In this document: positions 35,134 through 46,377 of the stretch, one piece after another | How the letters are laid out: each line of letters starts with the position of its first letter | Position numbering within the stretch: the stretch's first letter is position 1 | DNA from: Rubrivivax sp. | GTDB lineage: Bacteria > Pseudomonadota > Gammaproteobacteria > Burkholderiales > Burkholderiaceae_C | Length of the DNA stretch: 64,000 nt | NCBI GenBank assembly: GCA_022843905.1 | Contig: JALHMT010000005.1 | Span: 1-64,000, forward strand | Direction of reading: 5' to 3' | Notes under the pieces: generated by a model | Told to the model about the DNA's origin: nothing | Databases searched by the model: none | What the model saw: only the letters and a program-made list of their open reading frames with translations | Program-made: the position numbers and the translations under genes

Positions 35134-35345
35134 GGCCGGCTCCCGGTGTCGCTGTCTTCGGCGGGAAGCCGGGCCAGCAGCGCGTCGATGCGCGAGCGCG
35201 CCGCCGCCAGGCGCGAGCGCAGGCTGTCGCGCTCGGCGGTGACGGCGCCGAGCTGCTGCTCCATCAGCACACTGGTGCGCTTGAGTTCCTCGTGCCGCAG
35301 CACCAGGCGCTCGATGCGTTCTGCAAGGTCGTGGAGCGATGGCAT
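35130..35345 (-). CDS. Small coiled-coil protein, ZapB-like (TIGR02449 type)
   Basis: The 71-residue protein MPSLHDLAERIERLVLRHEE is almost entirely a heptad-patterned coiled coil, ending in a short acidic tail. Genes of this type sit directly before zapA in beta- and gammaproteobacteria, and ZapB is a known ZapA partner. Its stop overlaps the zapA start. TAGAAT at 35372-35377, overlapping the nth stop, may be its -10. Confidence 0.8.
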   Translation of the reverse strand: MPSLHDLAERIERLVLRHEELKRTSVLMEQQLGAVTAERDSLRSRLAAARSRIDALLARLPAEDSDTGSRP

Positions 35346-35374
35346 GTTGGTTCGACTCCTCCCCGGGACGCATT

Positions 35375-36022
35375 CTAGGCGGCGGCCTGCCGTTCGACGC
35401 GGCGGCCCAGGTCGCAGAACGGGCGGACGGCACAGCTTGCGCAATCGGGCGACCGGGCCTTGCAGACGTAGCGGCCGTGCAGGATCAGCCAGTGATGCGC
35501 GTGCACGAGGTAGCGTTCGGGAATCCGCTTCAGCAGCGCCAGTTCGACCTCCAGCGGGTTGCGGCCCGGGCCCAGGCCGGTGCGGTTGGACACGCGGAAG
35601 ATGTGCGTGTCGACCGCCATCGTCGGCTCGCCGAAGGCCACGTTGAGCACGACGTTGGCCGTCTTCCGTCCGACGCCGGGCAGGGCCTGCAAGGCCTCGC
35701 GAGAACGCGGGATCTCGCCGCCGTGCTGATCGACGAGGATGCGGCAGGTCAGCAGCAGGTTGTTCGCCTTCGTCCGGTACAGGCCGATGGTGCGGATCAG
35801 TCCGGTCACGCGCTCCAGGCCCAGGTCGAGCATGCGCTGCGGCGTGGGCGCCAGCGCGAACAGCTCTCGCGTGGCCTTGTTGACGCTGACGTCGGTGGCC
35901 TGGGCCGACAGCAGCACGGCCGCCAGCAGTTCGAAGGTGTTGGTGTATCGCAGCTCGGTCTGCGGGCTGGGGTTGGCGCGCGCGAGTGTCGCGAAGAACG
36001 GGTCGATGTCCTCGTGCTTCAC
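35375..36022 (-). CDS. nth: Endonuclease III
   Basis: The GTG at 36022 gives 215 residues. Nth removes oxidised pyrimidines and nicks the abasic site. The helix-hairpin-helix with catalytic Lys is [21 protein letters not shown], the catalytic Asp is in [11 protein letters not shown], and the [4Fe-4S] ligands are C-x6-C-x2-C-x5-C in [17 protein letters not shown]. Its start overlaps the rsxB stop as GTGA, so the two are co-translated. Confidence 0.95.
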   Translation of the reverse strand: MKHEDIDPFFATLARANPSPQTELRYTNTFELLAAVLLSAQATDVSVNKATRELFALAPTPQRMLDLGLERVTGLIRTIGLYRTKANNLLLTCRILVDQHGGEIPRSREALQALPGVGRKTANVVLNVAFGEPTMAVDTHIFRVSNRTGLGPGRNPLEVELALLKRIPERYLVHAHHWLILHGRYVCKARSPDCASCAVRPFCDLGRRVERQAAA

Positions 36023-36705
36023 TTGCCGGCGCTTTCCGGGTCTCGCCTGGCCTTGGCGCGTGCAAGCGCGGCTTCGATGACCTGGCGCTTGCGCTCCAGG
36101 ATGTCCGGGTCGGTATGGTGCGAGTGCTCGTCCAGGTTTTCCAGCTTGGACTGCGCCTTCGCGGCCAGCCGCTCGTCGTTCTCTTGCTGCTCGCGCTGCA
36201 CGCGCAGTTGATGGAAGGCGTAGCGGTCTCGCGCCTCGACGGCCAGCGATTCGCTCCAGGCCTGCCAGCCGCTGCGGCCGGGGGTCACCGGCACCATGGC
36301 GATGCAGTCCACGGGGCAGGCCGGCACGCAAAGTTCGCAGCCGGTGCACTGTGCGTCGACGACCGTGTGCATCACCTTGGACGCGCCGACGATGCAGTCG
36401 ACCGGACAGGCCTTGATGCACAGCGTGCAGCCGATGCACCAGGCTTCGTCGATGACGGCCAGGCCGCGCGGGCCTTCGGCGCCGCGGTCCAGGTCCAGGG
36501 GCAGCACCGGGCGGCCGGCCACGGCCGAAAGCCGCTGGATGCCTTCGGCACCGCCCGGCGGACAACGGTTGATGTCGGCCTCGCCGCCGGCGATGGCCGC
36601 TGCGTAGCTTCGGCAGTCAGGGTAGCCGCAGCGCGTGCATTGCGTCTGGGGCAACACCGCGTCGAGGGCGTCGACGAGAGACAGGATCAAGGCGGTGGCG
36701 GGCAC
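36019..36705 (-). CDS. rsxB: RnfB/RsxB-type electron transport iron-sulfur protein
   Basis: The GTG at 36705 gives 228 residues. An Fe-S domain [32 protein letters not shown] (TRCGYPDC and NRCPPGG) is followed by two ferredoxin motifs, [16 protein letters not shown] and [16 protein letters not shown]. The usual N-terminal membrane anchor is reduced to [15 protein letters not shown]. No other rnf/rsx genes flank it, as is usual for this stand-alone form in Burkholderiales next to nth. It may pass electrons to Fe-S proteins such as Nth or to reset SoxR-like sensors; that is inference. Confidence 0.88.
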   Translation of the reverse strand: MPATALILSLVDALDAVLPQTQCTRCGYPDCRSYAAAIAGGEADINRCPPGGAEGIQRLSAVAGRPVLPLDLDRGAEGPRGLAVIDEAWCIGCTLCIKACPVDCIVGASKVMHTVVDAQCTGCELCVPACPVDCIAMVPVTPGRSGWQAWSESLAVEARDRYAFHQLRVQREQQENDERLAAKAQSKLENLDEHSHHTDPDILERKRQVIEAALARAKARRDPESAGK

Positions 36706-36711
36706 CGCGTG

Positions 36712-36717
36712 ATTATC
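36712..36717 (-). promoter_or_regulatory. -10-like hexamer 6 nt before rsxB
   Basis: GATAAT on the minus strand is exactly 6 nt before the rsxB GTG and overlaps the phaZ stop. No Shine-Dalgarno is seen. Read-through from phaZ is an alternative. Confidence 0.4.
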
Positions 36718-38224
36718 ACTTCGACGGTCGTGCCGAGGCCTTGGCGTGGCGGGCCGTGGGCTTCGAGGTCGGCTTGGCCGATGTCCTGGCGTTCGACTTG
36801 GCGGTCGACCTGCTCTTGGCATCAGGTGTCGGCTTCGGACTCGACTTGGCGGTCGACCTCGCTTCTTGACCTGCCGACTGCTTGACGGCAGGGCGGGCTG
36901 CTGCTTCGGCGACCGGCCTGGCCACGGGCTGGGCCGGGGACTTCCCCGCGGGGGCCGCGACGGCCTCGGCGACAGCACGTGGCGGCGCAGCGTATCGCGC
37001 GATGAAGGCCTTGACTTCCGGGTAGACCCGCTCGCGCCATCGGCGGCCCGAGAAGATGCCGTAGTGGCCGGCGCCCATGGCGTCGTAGTGGAACTGGCGC
37101 CCCTTGGGAATGCCCGAGCAGAGTTCGTGCGCGGCGCGCGTCTGCCCGGCGCCGGAGATGTCGTCGAGCTCGCCCTCGATGGTCAGCAGGGCGGTCTGCG
37201 TGATGTCCTGCGGGCGCACCTGCTGACCGCTGACGAACCAGGTGCCGTTGACCAGGGCGAAGTCCTGGAACACGGTCTTGATGGTGTCCAGGTAGTACTC
37301 GGCCGGCATGTCGAGGACGGCGTTGTACTCGTCGTAGAACTGACGGTGGGATTCCGCGTTGTCGTCGTCGCCGCGGATCAGGTCGCGGAAGTAGTCGTAG
37401 TGCGAGCTGAGGTGGCGGTCCGGGTTCATCGCCACGAAGCCGGTGTGCTGCAGGAAGCCGGGATAGACGCGGCGGCCGGCGCCCGGGAAGTTCGGAGGCA
37501 CGCGGTAGATGACGTTGTTCTCGAACCAGCTGTAGCTCTTGTTCATCGCCAGGTTGTTGACGGCGGTGGGACTGCGGCGCGCGTCGATCGGCCCGCCCAT
37601 CATCGTCATGGTGCGCGGCGTCACTTCGCCGGCGCTGGCCATCAGCGAGACGGCGGCGAGCACCGGCACCGTCGGCTGGCAGACCGAAATGACGTGCACG
37701 TCGGGACCGATGTGGCGGATGAACTCCTGAACGTAGTGCACGTAGTCGTCGAGATGGAAGCTGCCGTCGTCGAGCGGCACCATGCGCGCGTCGGTCCAGT
37801 CGGTGATGAAGACCTTGTGGTCCTGCAGCAGGCTCTTGACGGTATCGCGCAGCAGCGTCGAGTGGTGGCCCGACAGCGGCGCCACGACGAGCACGTTGGG
37901 CTGCGACTTCATGATGCCCAGCGCCTTGGGGTCGTCGGTGAAGCGCTTGAAGCGCAGCAGCCGGCAGAAGGGCTTGGTGATGGCTATCTGTTCCTGCACC
38001 GCGACATCGACACCGCCGACCTGGGCGGTCTGGATGTCGAAGGCCGGCTTTTCGTAGTCCTTGGCCAGGCGGTGCATGAGGTCGAAGCTGGCCGACACGC
38101 GCTGCGACATGGGCATGTGCGAAAACGGCGACAGCGGGTGGTTGTAGAGCTTGGCAGTCGCGCTGGCGAACTCCGAGAACGGCGCCATCAGCGCGCGTTG
38201 GGTTTCGTACATCTGGTACAGCAT
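36716..38224 (-). CDS. phaZ: Intracellular polyhydroxyalkanoate depolymerase with H1-like tail
   Basis: The ATG at 38224 has GGAG 6 nt upstream and gives 502 residues. Residues 1-410 match intracellular PHB depolymerases: [42 protein letters not shown] ([15 protein letters not shown]), the Cys nucleophile Cys182 in [13 protein letters not shown], and [14 protein letters not shown] with the catalytic His. It degrades stored PHB granules to 3-hydroxybutyrate. The last 85 or so residues are a low-complexity Ala/Lys/Pro/Ser tail with AKS/AKPT repeats resembling histone H1 or AlgP, which the classical enzyme of about 420 residues lacks. Confidence 0.92.
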   Translation of the reverse strand: MLYQMYETQRALMAPFSEFASATAKLYNHPLSPFSHMPMSQRVSASFDLMHRLAKDYEKPAFDIQTAQVGGVDVAVQEQIAITKPFCRLLRFKRFTDDPKALGIMKSQPNVLVVAPLSGHHSTLLRDTVKSLLQDHKVFITDWTDARMVPLDDGSFHLDDYVHYVQEFIRHIGPDVHVISVCQPTVPVLAAVSLMASAGEVTPRTMTMMGGPIDARRSPTAVNNLAMNKSYSWFENNVIYRVPPNFPGAGRRVYPGFLQHTGFVAMNPDRHLSSHYDYFRDLIRGDDDNAESHRQFYDEYNAVLDMPAEYYLDTIKTVFQDFALVNGTWFVSGQQVRPQDITQTALLTIEGELDDISGAGQTRAAHELCSGIPKGRQFHYDAMGAGHYGIFSGRRWRERVYPEVKAFIARYAAPPRAVAEAVAAPAGKSPAQPVARPVAEAAARPAVKQSAGQEARSTAKSSPKPTPDAKSRSTAKSNARTSAKPTSKPTARHAKASARPSK

Positions 38225-38306
38225 GCTCATCTCCGTTGCGGCAGGGGCCGCGGTGTCGCCATGGTGCAGTCGGCACGCCTGGGGCAGGCTGACAGCAGCG
38301 CACTTT

Positions 38307-38323
38307 TTGTGCAGTGCAGCAAA
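38307..38323. promoter_or_regulatory. Possible PhaR-type site upstream of phaZ
   Basis: TTGTGCAGTGCAGCAAA contains the GCA/TGC-rich dyad reported for PhaR repressors of PHB genes. It lies about 85 bp before phaZ, next to a TATATT-like hexamer on the minus strand. Assignment is by resemblance only. Confidence 0.35.
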
Positions 38324-38415
38324 TATACGACGGTTCGTCACATCGTGCCCGCTCCACCGAGGATCGGCCAGCGAAAAAACACGTAGTTGGACCCCGCATT
38401 TGGCCGACCAGGCAA

Positions 38416-38445
38416 GAGGCCCTGTCGCATGTGCGACAGGGCCTC
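38416..38445 (-). terminator. Long perfect hairpin after the aminotransferase gene
   Basis: GAGGCCCTGTCGCA and TGCGACAGGGCCTC form an uninterrupted 14-bp stem with a 2-nt loop, 35 bp after the stop. Only TTG follows on the minus strand, so it is an atypical terminator or an mRNA 3'-end stabiliser. Confidence 0.55.
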
Positions 38446-38480
38446 GGGGCATACGGCGATCCCGGTGGGGCCCGGGGGGG

Positions 38481-39689
38481 TCAAGCCACCTTGGCGATCG
38501 CGGCGACCACGGCGTCGATGTTGCGGCTGTTGAGCGCCGCCACGCAGATGCGGCCGGAATCCAGGCCGTAGACGCCGAACTCGCTGCGCAGGCGCTGCAT
38601 CTGCTCTTTCGTCAGACCCGAGTAGCTGAACATGCCCTTCTGGCGCAGCACGAAGCTCATGTCGCGCTTCACACCGGCCTGCTCCAGCCTGGTGACCAGC
38701 GTCTGGCGCATGCTGCGGATGCGGTCACGCATGCTGCCGAGTTCGTCTTCCCACTGAGCACGCAAGGCAGGCGTGCCGAGCACCGTGGCCACCAGCTGCG
38801 CGCCGAAGGTCGGCGGGTTGGAGTAGTTGGTGCGGATGACGATCTTCAGCTGCGACAGCACACGAGCGCACTCCTCCTTGCTGCTGCACACGACGCTCAG
38901 CGCCCCCACGCGTTCGCCGTAGAGCGAGAAGCTCTTGGAGAACGAGGTCGAGACGAAGAAGCCGACACCGGCGGCCATGAACTTGGCGATCACCGCGCCA
39001 TCCTCGGCGATGCCGTCGCCGAAGCCCTGGTAGGCCATGTCCAGGAAGGGCACCAGGCCCTGCGCCCGGATGACGCCCACCACCTCGTCCCACTGGGCGG
39101 GCGTGAGGTCGTAGCCGGTCGGGTTGTGGCAGCAGGCATGCAGCACGACCACGGTGCCCGCCGCTGCGGTGCGCAGCGCGGCCAGCATGTCCGGGAAGCG
39201 GATGTCCTGCGCCGCTTCGTCGTAATAGGGGTAGATCTCGACCGTGAAGCCGGCATTGGTGAACAGCGCGCGATGGTTCTCCCAGCTCGGGTCGCTGATC
39301 AGCACCCGCGCGGCCGGATTCAGGCGCTTGAGGAAATCGGCGCCGACCTTCAGGCCGCCGGTGCCTCCCAGGGCCTGCACCGTGGCCACGCGGCCCGAGC
39401 TCACCGCTTCGCTGTCGGCGCCGAAGACGAGGCCCTGCACGGCCTTGTCGTAGGCCGCGATGCCGTCGATGGGCAGATAGCCCTTGGGCTTGGCCGCTTC
39501 CAGCAGTTGTTTCTCGGCCGCCGCCACGCAGCGCAGCACCGGCAGCTTGCCGCTGTCGTCGAAGTAGACCCCGACGCCCAGGTTGACCTTGGCCGGGTTG
39601 GTGTCGGCGTTGAACTGCTCGCTGAGACCGAGGATGGGGTCGCGGGGGGCCAGTTCGACGGCCGAAAAAAGGGAGCTTGCGGCGGACAT
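38481..39689 (-). CDS. Aromatic/aspartate aminotransferase, class I
   Basis: The start MSAASSLFSAVELAPRDPIL gives 402 residues. This PLP enzyme swaps amino groups between aspartate or aromatic amino acids and 2-oxoglutarate. Features are NLGVGVYFDDSGKLPVL, HACCHNPTG, and the PLP lysine in STSFSKSFSLYGERVGAL, ending with RICVAALNSRNIDAV. It is the TyrB/AspC subgroup; substrate preference cannot be read. It is divergent from uvrB, as often in betaproteobacteria. Confidence 0.94.
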   Translation of the reverse strand: MSAASSLFSAVELAPRDPILGLSEQFNADTNPAKVNLGVGVYFDDSGKLPVLRCVAAAEKQLLEAAKPKGYLPIDGIAAYDKAVQGLVFGADSEAVSSGRVATVQALGGTGGLKVGADFLKRLNPAARVLISDPSWENHRALFTNAGFTVEIYPYYDEAAQDIRFPDMLAALRTAAAGTVVVLHACCHNPTGYDLTPAQWDEVVGVIRAQGLVPFLDMAYQGFGDGIAEDGAVIAKFMAAGVGFFVSTSFSKSFSLYGERVGALSVVCSSKEECARVLSQLKIVIRTNYSNPPTFGAQLVATVLGTPALRAQWEDELGSMRDRIRSMRQTLVTRLEQAGVKRDMSFVLRQKGMFSYSGLTKEQMQRLRSEFGVYGLDSGRICVAALNSRNIDAVVAAIAKVA

Positions 39690-39831
39690 GGGAGGCTTTC
39701 GATGGGGCGACGACTGCAGGGCGGCCACGACGGGCGGTGCGCAGTCGCCGCGGCTGCGATACGCTAGAAGGTTCCTTGCGCTGCCGTGGGCTGCGCGAGC
39801 CCGATTCTAAAGGCGCCTCAGGGTTCACCCC

Positions 39832-41945
<2,114 letters not shown>

Positions 41946-41949
<4 letters not shown>

Positions 41950-42515
41950 TCGCCAGGCTGAAGGCGCTGCTCGGACGCGGCGATCCCGACCCGCGCGCCG
42001 CCGAAGCGAAGGCCCCGACCCGCGTGCTGTTCGTGTGCATGGGCAACATCTGCCGCTCGCCGAGTGCCGAAGGCGTGCTCCGCGCGCGACTGGCCGCCGC
42101 CGGCATGCAGGGCCTGGTGGGGGTGGAATCCGCTGGCACGCATGCCATGCGTGGCAGCGAACCCGACCCGCGCGCCACACAGGTGGCGCTCAAGCGCGGC
42201 TACGACCTGGCCCGGTTGCGCGCACGCCAGGTGGTGCCTGAGGACTTCGACCGTTTCGACCGCATCCTGGCGATGGACGACGACAACCTCGGATGGTTGA
42301 AGGCCAAGTTGCCAGCCGGAGCGCGTTGCCAGCCCGAACTGTTGATGCGCTACTCGCGGCGCTTCGCGGACGTGTCGCAGGTGCCCGATCCCTACTACGG
42401 TGCACCCGACGGTTTCGACCGCGTGCTCGACCTGCTGGAGGATGCCTGTGACGGCGTCATCGCTTCGCTGGCGCGCCCTGACGGCCCCTGGTCGCCTGGT
42501 GCCGGTAGAACTTGA
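41946..42515 (+). CDS. Low-molecular-weight protein tyrosine phosphatase
   Basis: The 189-residue protein has the active-site loop [17 protein letters not shown] and the general-acid Asp in [15 protein letters not shown]. It has an N-terminal extension of 25 residues ([20 protein letters not shown]) not found in most family members. It overlaps uvrB by 4 bp and ends just ahead of the iscR promoter. The substrate is unknown; no exopolysaccharide kinase is nearby. Confidence 0.93.
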
Positions 42516-42540
42516 CCAAAACACTCGGCTTCTATATACT
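42512..42540 (+). promoter_or_regulatory. Sigma-70 promoter of the isc operon
   Basis: TTGACC (42512-42517) and TATACT (42535-42540) are separated by exactly 17 bp, the strongest promoter match in the window. The -35 overlaps the stop of the preceding gene. Confidence 0.88.
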
Positions 42541-42560
42541 TGAGCAATTCAGTCGGGTTC
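42536..42560 (+). promoter_or_regulatory. IscR type 1-like operator
   Basis: ATACTTGAGCAATTCAGTCG and the following GGTTC match most positions of the enteric type 1 consensus ATASYYGACTRWWWYAGTCR-RSTAT. The site overlaps the -10 and start region, consistent with repression of the operon by [2Fe-2S]-IscR. Confidence 0.65.
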
Positions 42561-42626
42561 ACCTCTTGCCAGCGATGGTGGGGTGGCCGCCCGGCCGACC
42601 CTCAGTTCAAACCAGTGGAGATTGAC

Positions 42627-43160
42627 ATGAGACTCACCACGAAGGGCCGGTTCGCAGTGACTGCGATGATCGATCTCGCCTTGCGCTCGGGCTCCGGCCC
42701 GGTCGCGCTGGCGGCCATCAGCCAGCGCCAGCAGATCTCGCTGTCCTATCTCGAGCAGCTTTTCGGCAAGCTGCGCCGCCATGAGCTGGTCGAGAGCACC
42801 CGCGGGCCGGGCGGCGGCTACTCCCTGGGGCGCGGCGCGGCCGAGATCACGGTGGCCGACATCATCGTGGCGGTTGACGAGCCGATCGACGCGACGGGCT
42901 GTGCCGGCAAGGAAAACTGCATGGGCGACGAAGTCGGCCGCTGCATGACGCACGACCTGTGGGCCAGCCTGAACGCCAAGATGATCGAGTACCTCGATTC
43001 CATTTCGCTGAAGAAGCTGGTCGACGAACAACTGGCCCGCGGGGTATCGATCGAGGAGGCGCCGGTCAAGCGGGCGATTTCGACGCAGCCGGTGGTCAAG
43101 CCGATCAAGATCACGGCGCCGAACTCGGTGTTCGCGCTGGGCAGCGCGCTCACGAAGTAG
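42627..43160 (+). CDS. iscR: Fe-S cluster regulator IscR
   Basis: The 177-residue Rrf2-family repressor begins [20 protein letters not shown]. The winged helix includes [21 protein letters not shown] and [10 protein letters not shown]. The [2Fe-2S] ligands are Cys92, Cys98 and Cys106 in [20 protein letters not shown], with a nearby His. A C-terminal extension of about 35 residues ends the protein. It heads the isc operon. Confidence 0.96.
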   Translation: MRLTTKGRFAVTAMIDLALRSGSGPVALAAISQRQQISLSYLEQLFGKLRRHELVESTRGPGGGYSLGRGAAEITVADIIVAVDEPIDATGCAGKENCMGDEVGRCMTHDLWASLNAKMIEYLDSISLKKLVDEQLARGVSIEEAPVKRAISTQPVVKPIKITAPNSVFALGSALTK

Positions 43161-43251
43161 AAGAGGCGCCGACGGGCCGCCTGGTGCGGCCGGTCACGTC
43201 GCAAGGTCGACATTCGCCGCACCATCCCGTGCATTTCAACGTGGTTCGTTC

Positions 43252-44466
43252 ATGACTCCCCACTTTCCCATCTACATGGATTACGGTGCCACCACGCCGT
43301 GCGACCCCCGCGTCGTCGACGCGATGATCCCCTGGCTGCGCGAACACTTCGGCAATCCGGCATCGCGCAGCCACGCCTGGGGCTGGGAGGCCGAAGAGGC
43401 CGTCGAGAAGGCGCGAGCCCAGGTGGCCGAGCTGCTCGGTGCCGATCCGCGCGAGATCGTCTGGACCTCGGGCGCCACCGAGTCGAACAACCTCGCCATC
43501 AAGGGCGCCGCCCACTTCTACAGCACGCGGGGCAAGCACCTGATCACGGTGAAGACCGAGCACAAGGCCGTGCTCGACACCATGCGCGAGCTCGAGCGTC
43601 AGGGTTTCGAGGTGACCTACCTCGACGTGCAGGAAAACGGCCTGCTCGACCTCGACCGCTTCAAGGACGCGCTGCGCCCCGACACCATCCTCGCCTCGGT
43701 GATGATGGTGAACAACGAGATCGGCGTGATCCAGGACATGCACGCCATCGGCCAGCTGTGCCGTGAGCGCGGCATCGTCTTCCACGTCGATGGCGCGCAG
43801 GCCACCGGCAAGGTCGCCATCGACATGAGCACGCTGCCGGTCGACCTGCTGAGTCTGGCCTCGCACAAGACCTACGGCCCCAAGGGCATTGGCGCGCTGT
43901 ACGTGCGCCGCAAGCCGCGCGTCCGGCTGGAAGCGCAGATGCATGGCGGCGGACACGAGCGCGGCATGCGCTCGGGCACGCTGCCCACGCACCAGTGCGT
44001 GGGCATGGGCGAGGCCTTCCGCATCGCCCGCCTGGAGATGGGCGCCGAGAACGAGCGCGTTCGCATGCTGCAGCGCCGCCTGCTCGACGGCATCGGCTCC
44101 ATCGAACAGGTCTTCATCAACGGCGACCTCGAGCGCCGCGTGCCGCACAACGTCAACGCCTCGTTCAATTTCGTCGAGGGCGAGTCGCTGATCATGGGCG
44201 TCAAGGGCATCGCGGTGTCCTCGGGTTCGGCCTGCACCTCGGCCAGCCTGGAGCCCAGCTACGTGCTGCGCGCGCTGGGCCGCAGTGACGAGCTCGCGCA
44301 CTCCAGCCTGCGCATGACCATCGGCCGCTTCACGACCGAGCAGGACATCGACTACGCCGTCGGTACCCTGCAGGACCGCGTGGCCAAGCTTCGCGACCTC
44401 TCACCCCTGTGGGAGATGTTCAAGGACGGGGTCGACCTGAAGTCGATCCAGTGGGCCGCGCACTGA
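43252..44466 (+). CDS. iscS: Cysteine desulfurase IscS
   Basis: The 404-residue PLP enzyme supplies sulfur from cysteine. The PLP lysine is in [19 protein letters not shown], substrate region [10 protein letters not shown], and the persulfide Cys is in [17 protein letters not shown]. The length and the ending SIQWAAH are typical of IscS. It precedes iscU by 47 bp. Confidence 0.98.
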   Translation: MTPHFPIYMDYGATTPCDPRVVDAMIPWLREHFGNPASRSHAWGWEAEEAVEKARAQVAELLGADPREIVWTSGATESNNLAIKGAAHFYSTRGKHLITVKTEHKAVLDTMRELERQGFEVTYLDVQENGLLDLDRFKDALRPDTILASVMMVNNEIGVIQDMHAIGQLCRERGIVFHVDGAQATGKVAIDMSTLPVDLLSLASHKTYGPKGIGALYVRRKPRVRLEAQMHGGGHERGMRSGTLPTHQCVGMGEAFRIARLEMGAENERVRMLQRRLLDGIGSIEQVFINGDLERRVPHNVNASFNFVEGESLIMGVKGIAVSSGSACTSASLEPSYVLRALGRSDELAHSSLRMTIGRFTTEQDIDYAVGTLQDRVAKLRDLSPLWEMFKDGVDLKSIQWAAH

Positions 44467-44513
44467 CAGCGGCCGACCGACAGCTTCAAACCGACAGCAC
44501 CAGGAGAGATCAC

Positions 44514-44927
44514 ATGGCATACAGCGAAAAGGTCGTCGAGCACTACGAGAACCCGCGCAACGTCGGCTCCTTCGACAAGGGCGACGACAGCGTCGGCACC
44601 GGCATGGTCGGTGCCCCGGCCTGCGGCGACGTGATGAAGCTGCAGATCAAGGTCAATCCCGAGACCGGGCTGATCGAGGACGCGCGCTTCAAGACCTACG
44701 GCTGCGGCTCGGCCATCGCGTCGAGCTCGCTGGTCACCGAGTGGGTCAAGGGCAAGACGCTCGACCAGGCGATGACGATCAAGAACACGCAGATCGCCGA
44801 GGAGCTCGCGCTGCCGCCGGTGAAGATCCACTGCTCGATCCTGGCCGAAGATGCCATCAAGGCTGCCGTCCAGGACTACAAGGCCAAGCACGGGTCGACC
44901 GAAGTCGCGGCCCAGGCCTCGCACTGA
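44514..44927 (+). CDS. iscU: Fe-S scaffold protein IscU
   Basis: The 137-residue scaffold has three cluster cysteines: [26 protein letters not shown] and [12 protein letters not shown]. The HscA recognition motif LPPVK is present just before the third cysteine. It begins after AGGAG at 44502-44506. Confidence 0.98.
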   Translation: MAYSEKVVEHYENPRNVGSFDKGDDSVGTGMVGAPACGDVMKLQIKVNPETGLIEDARFKTYGCGSAIASSSLVTEWVKGKTLDQAMTIKNTQIAEELALPPVKIHCSILAEDAIKAAVQDYKAKHGSTEVAAQASH

Positions 44928-44947
44928 TCGCGCTGACGAACGACATC

Positions 44948-45271
44948 ATGGCTGTCACTCTCACCGAATCGGCGGCGCGTCACGTCACCCGCTACCTCAG
45001 CCGCCGCGGCAAGGGCGTCGGCGTGCGGCTGGGGGTGAAGACCACCGGCTGCTCCGGGCTGGCCTACAAGCTCGAATACGCCGATGACTTCACCCCTGAA
45101 GACGTCGTCTTCGAAGACCACGGCGTGAAGGTGCTCGTCGATCCCAAGAGCCTGCCCTACATCGACGGCACCGAACTCGACTTCGTGCGCGAAGGCCTCA
45201 ACGAGGGATTCAAGTTCCACAACCCGCGCGAGAAGGATCGCTGCGGCTGCGGAGAATCCTTCAGGGTCTGA
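44948..45271 (+). CDS. iscA: Fe-S assembly protein IscA
   Basis: The 107-residue A-type carrier has Cys35 in [16 protein letters not shown] and Cys99/Cys101 in the ending [11 protein letters not shown]. It delivers clusters or iron to [4Fe-4S] targets. It starts 20 bp after iscU. Confidence 0.97.
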   Translation: MAVTLTESAARHVTRYLSRRGKGVGVRLGVKTTGCSGLAYKLEYADDFTPEDVVFEDHGVKVLVDPKSLPYIDGTELDFVREGLNEGFKFHNPREKDRCGCGESFRV

Positions 45272-45333
45272 CGCCGTCAGCGGCGCCTCGCGGAGCGCGG
45301 CCGTCGAGCCGCGTTCGTCATTTCAAGCCTCAC

Positions 45334-45819
45334 ATGCCAGCCGCCTTCATCATCCGCCCCGCACGACCCGACCATCCGCAGGTGGTGGCGATGCTGTCGG
45401 CACTCGATGCCTACCTGGCGACGCTCTACGAGCCGGAGGCCAATCACATCATGTCGGTGCAGGAACTGCTGGACCCCGCGGTGCGCTTCCTGGCGGCGTG
45501 GGAAGGCGACAGCGTGGTCGGCTGCGGCGCCCTGCGCTTCATGTCGGGCGAGCCTGAGGCCGGAGGTCTGCGCTATGCCGAGATCAAGCGCATGTACGTC
45601 AGTCCCGCGCACCGTGGCCGGGGCATCGCCGCGGCCCTGCTGCGACAACTCGAAGCCGCCGCGGCGGCGGACGGCGTGACGCTGGCCCTGCTGGAGACCG
45701 GCGAGGCGCAGACCGAGGCCGTGCGGCTGTACGAGCGCTGCGGCTACCGTCGCCGCGATGCCTTCGGCGGCTATCCCGACAACGGGTTGTCGCTGTTCTA
45801 CGGCAAGGCGCTGCCTTGA
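45334..45819 (+). CDS. GNAT N-acetyltransferase inserted in the isc operon
   Basis: The 161-residue protein has the acetyl-CoA motif A as IKRMYVSPAHRGRGIAAALL and a C-terminal RLYERCGYRRRDAFGGYPD (YERCGYRRR). The substrate is unknown. It lies between iscA and hscB, same strand, 62 bp after iscA, and its stop overlaps the hscB TTG start. It therefore belongs to the operon, though GNAT genes are not isc components. Confidence 0.9.
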   Translation: MPAAFIIRPARPDHPQVVAMLSALDAYLATLYEPEANHIMSVQELLDPAVRFLAAWEGDSVVGCGALRFMSGEPEAGGLRYAEIKRMYVSPAHRGRGIAAALLRQLEAAAAADGVTLALLETGEAQTEAVRLYERCGYRRRDAFGGYPDNGLSLFYGKALP

Positions 45820-46343
45820 AGATCGACGACGACGACTTCACGCTGTTCGGCCTGCCGCCGAAACACGCCCTCGACCGCGCCGGGCTCGACCAGCGCTGGC
45901 GTGAACTGCAGGCCGAGGTGCATCCAGACCGCTTTTCGACGCAGGGCGCCTCGGCGCAGCGCGTGGCCATGCAATGGGCCGTGCGCGTCAACGAGGCCTA
46001 CCAGCGCCTGAAGGACCCGCTGCGACGCGCGGCCTACCTGTGCGAACTGCGCGGCGCGCCCATAGACGCCGAGCGCAACACGGCGATGCCCGCGGCCTTC
46101 CTGATGCAGCAGATGGAGTGGCGCGAGGCGCTTGAAGAGGCGCGTACCGCCGAGACGGTGGCAGGCATCGAGGCCGATGTGCGTCGTGCCGAGGCCGCCA
46201 TGCTGGCCGAAGCGCAGCGGCAGCTCGATGCCGATGGCGGCGAGACCGCACTGGCCGCGGCCCAGGTGCGCGCACTGATGTTCGTCAGCCGCTTCCGCCA
46301 GGACATCGAACGCCGCCTGGACATGCTCGACCCCGCGCGCTGA
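45816..46343 (+). CDS. hscB: Fe-S co-chaperone HscB
   Basis: The TTG at 45816, overlapping the GNAT stop as TTGA, gives 175 residues beginning [20 protein letters not shown]. The J domain has [10 protein letters not shown] with the HPD loop and a C-terminal three-helix bundle that binds IscU ([14 protein letters not shown]). It stimulates HscA ATPase. The unusual start is supported by the family N-terminus DDFTLFGLP. Confidence 0.95.
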   Translation: MKIDDDDFTLFGLPPKHALDRAGLDQRWRELQAEVHPDRFSTQGASAQRVAMQWAVRVNEAYQRLKDPLRRAAYLCELRGAPIDAERNTAMPAAFLMQQMEWREALEEARTAETVAGIEADVRRAEAAMLAEAQRQLDADGGETALAAAQVRALMFVSRFRQDIERRLDMLDPAR

Positions 46344-46377
46344 CCACCCCCCGGAACAAGAACCCGAAGACATCACG

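Noticed and set aside
45816..46343. The GNAT gene as evidence of horizontal transfer
   Set aside because: Its base composition and codon use look like those of its neighbours by eye, and no repeats or mobile-element traces flank it.
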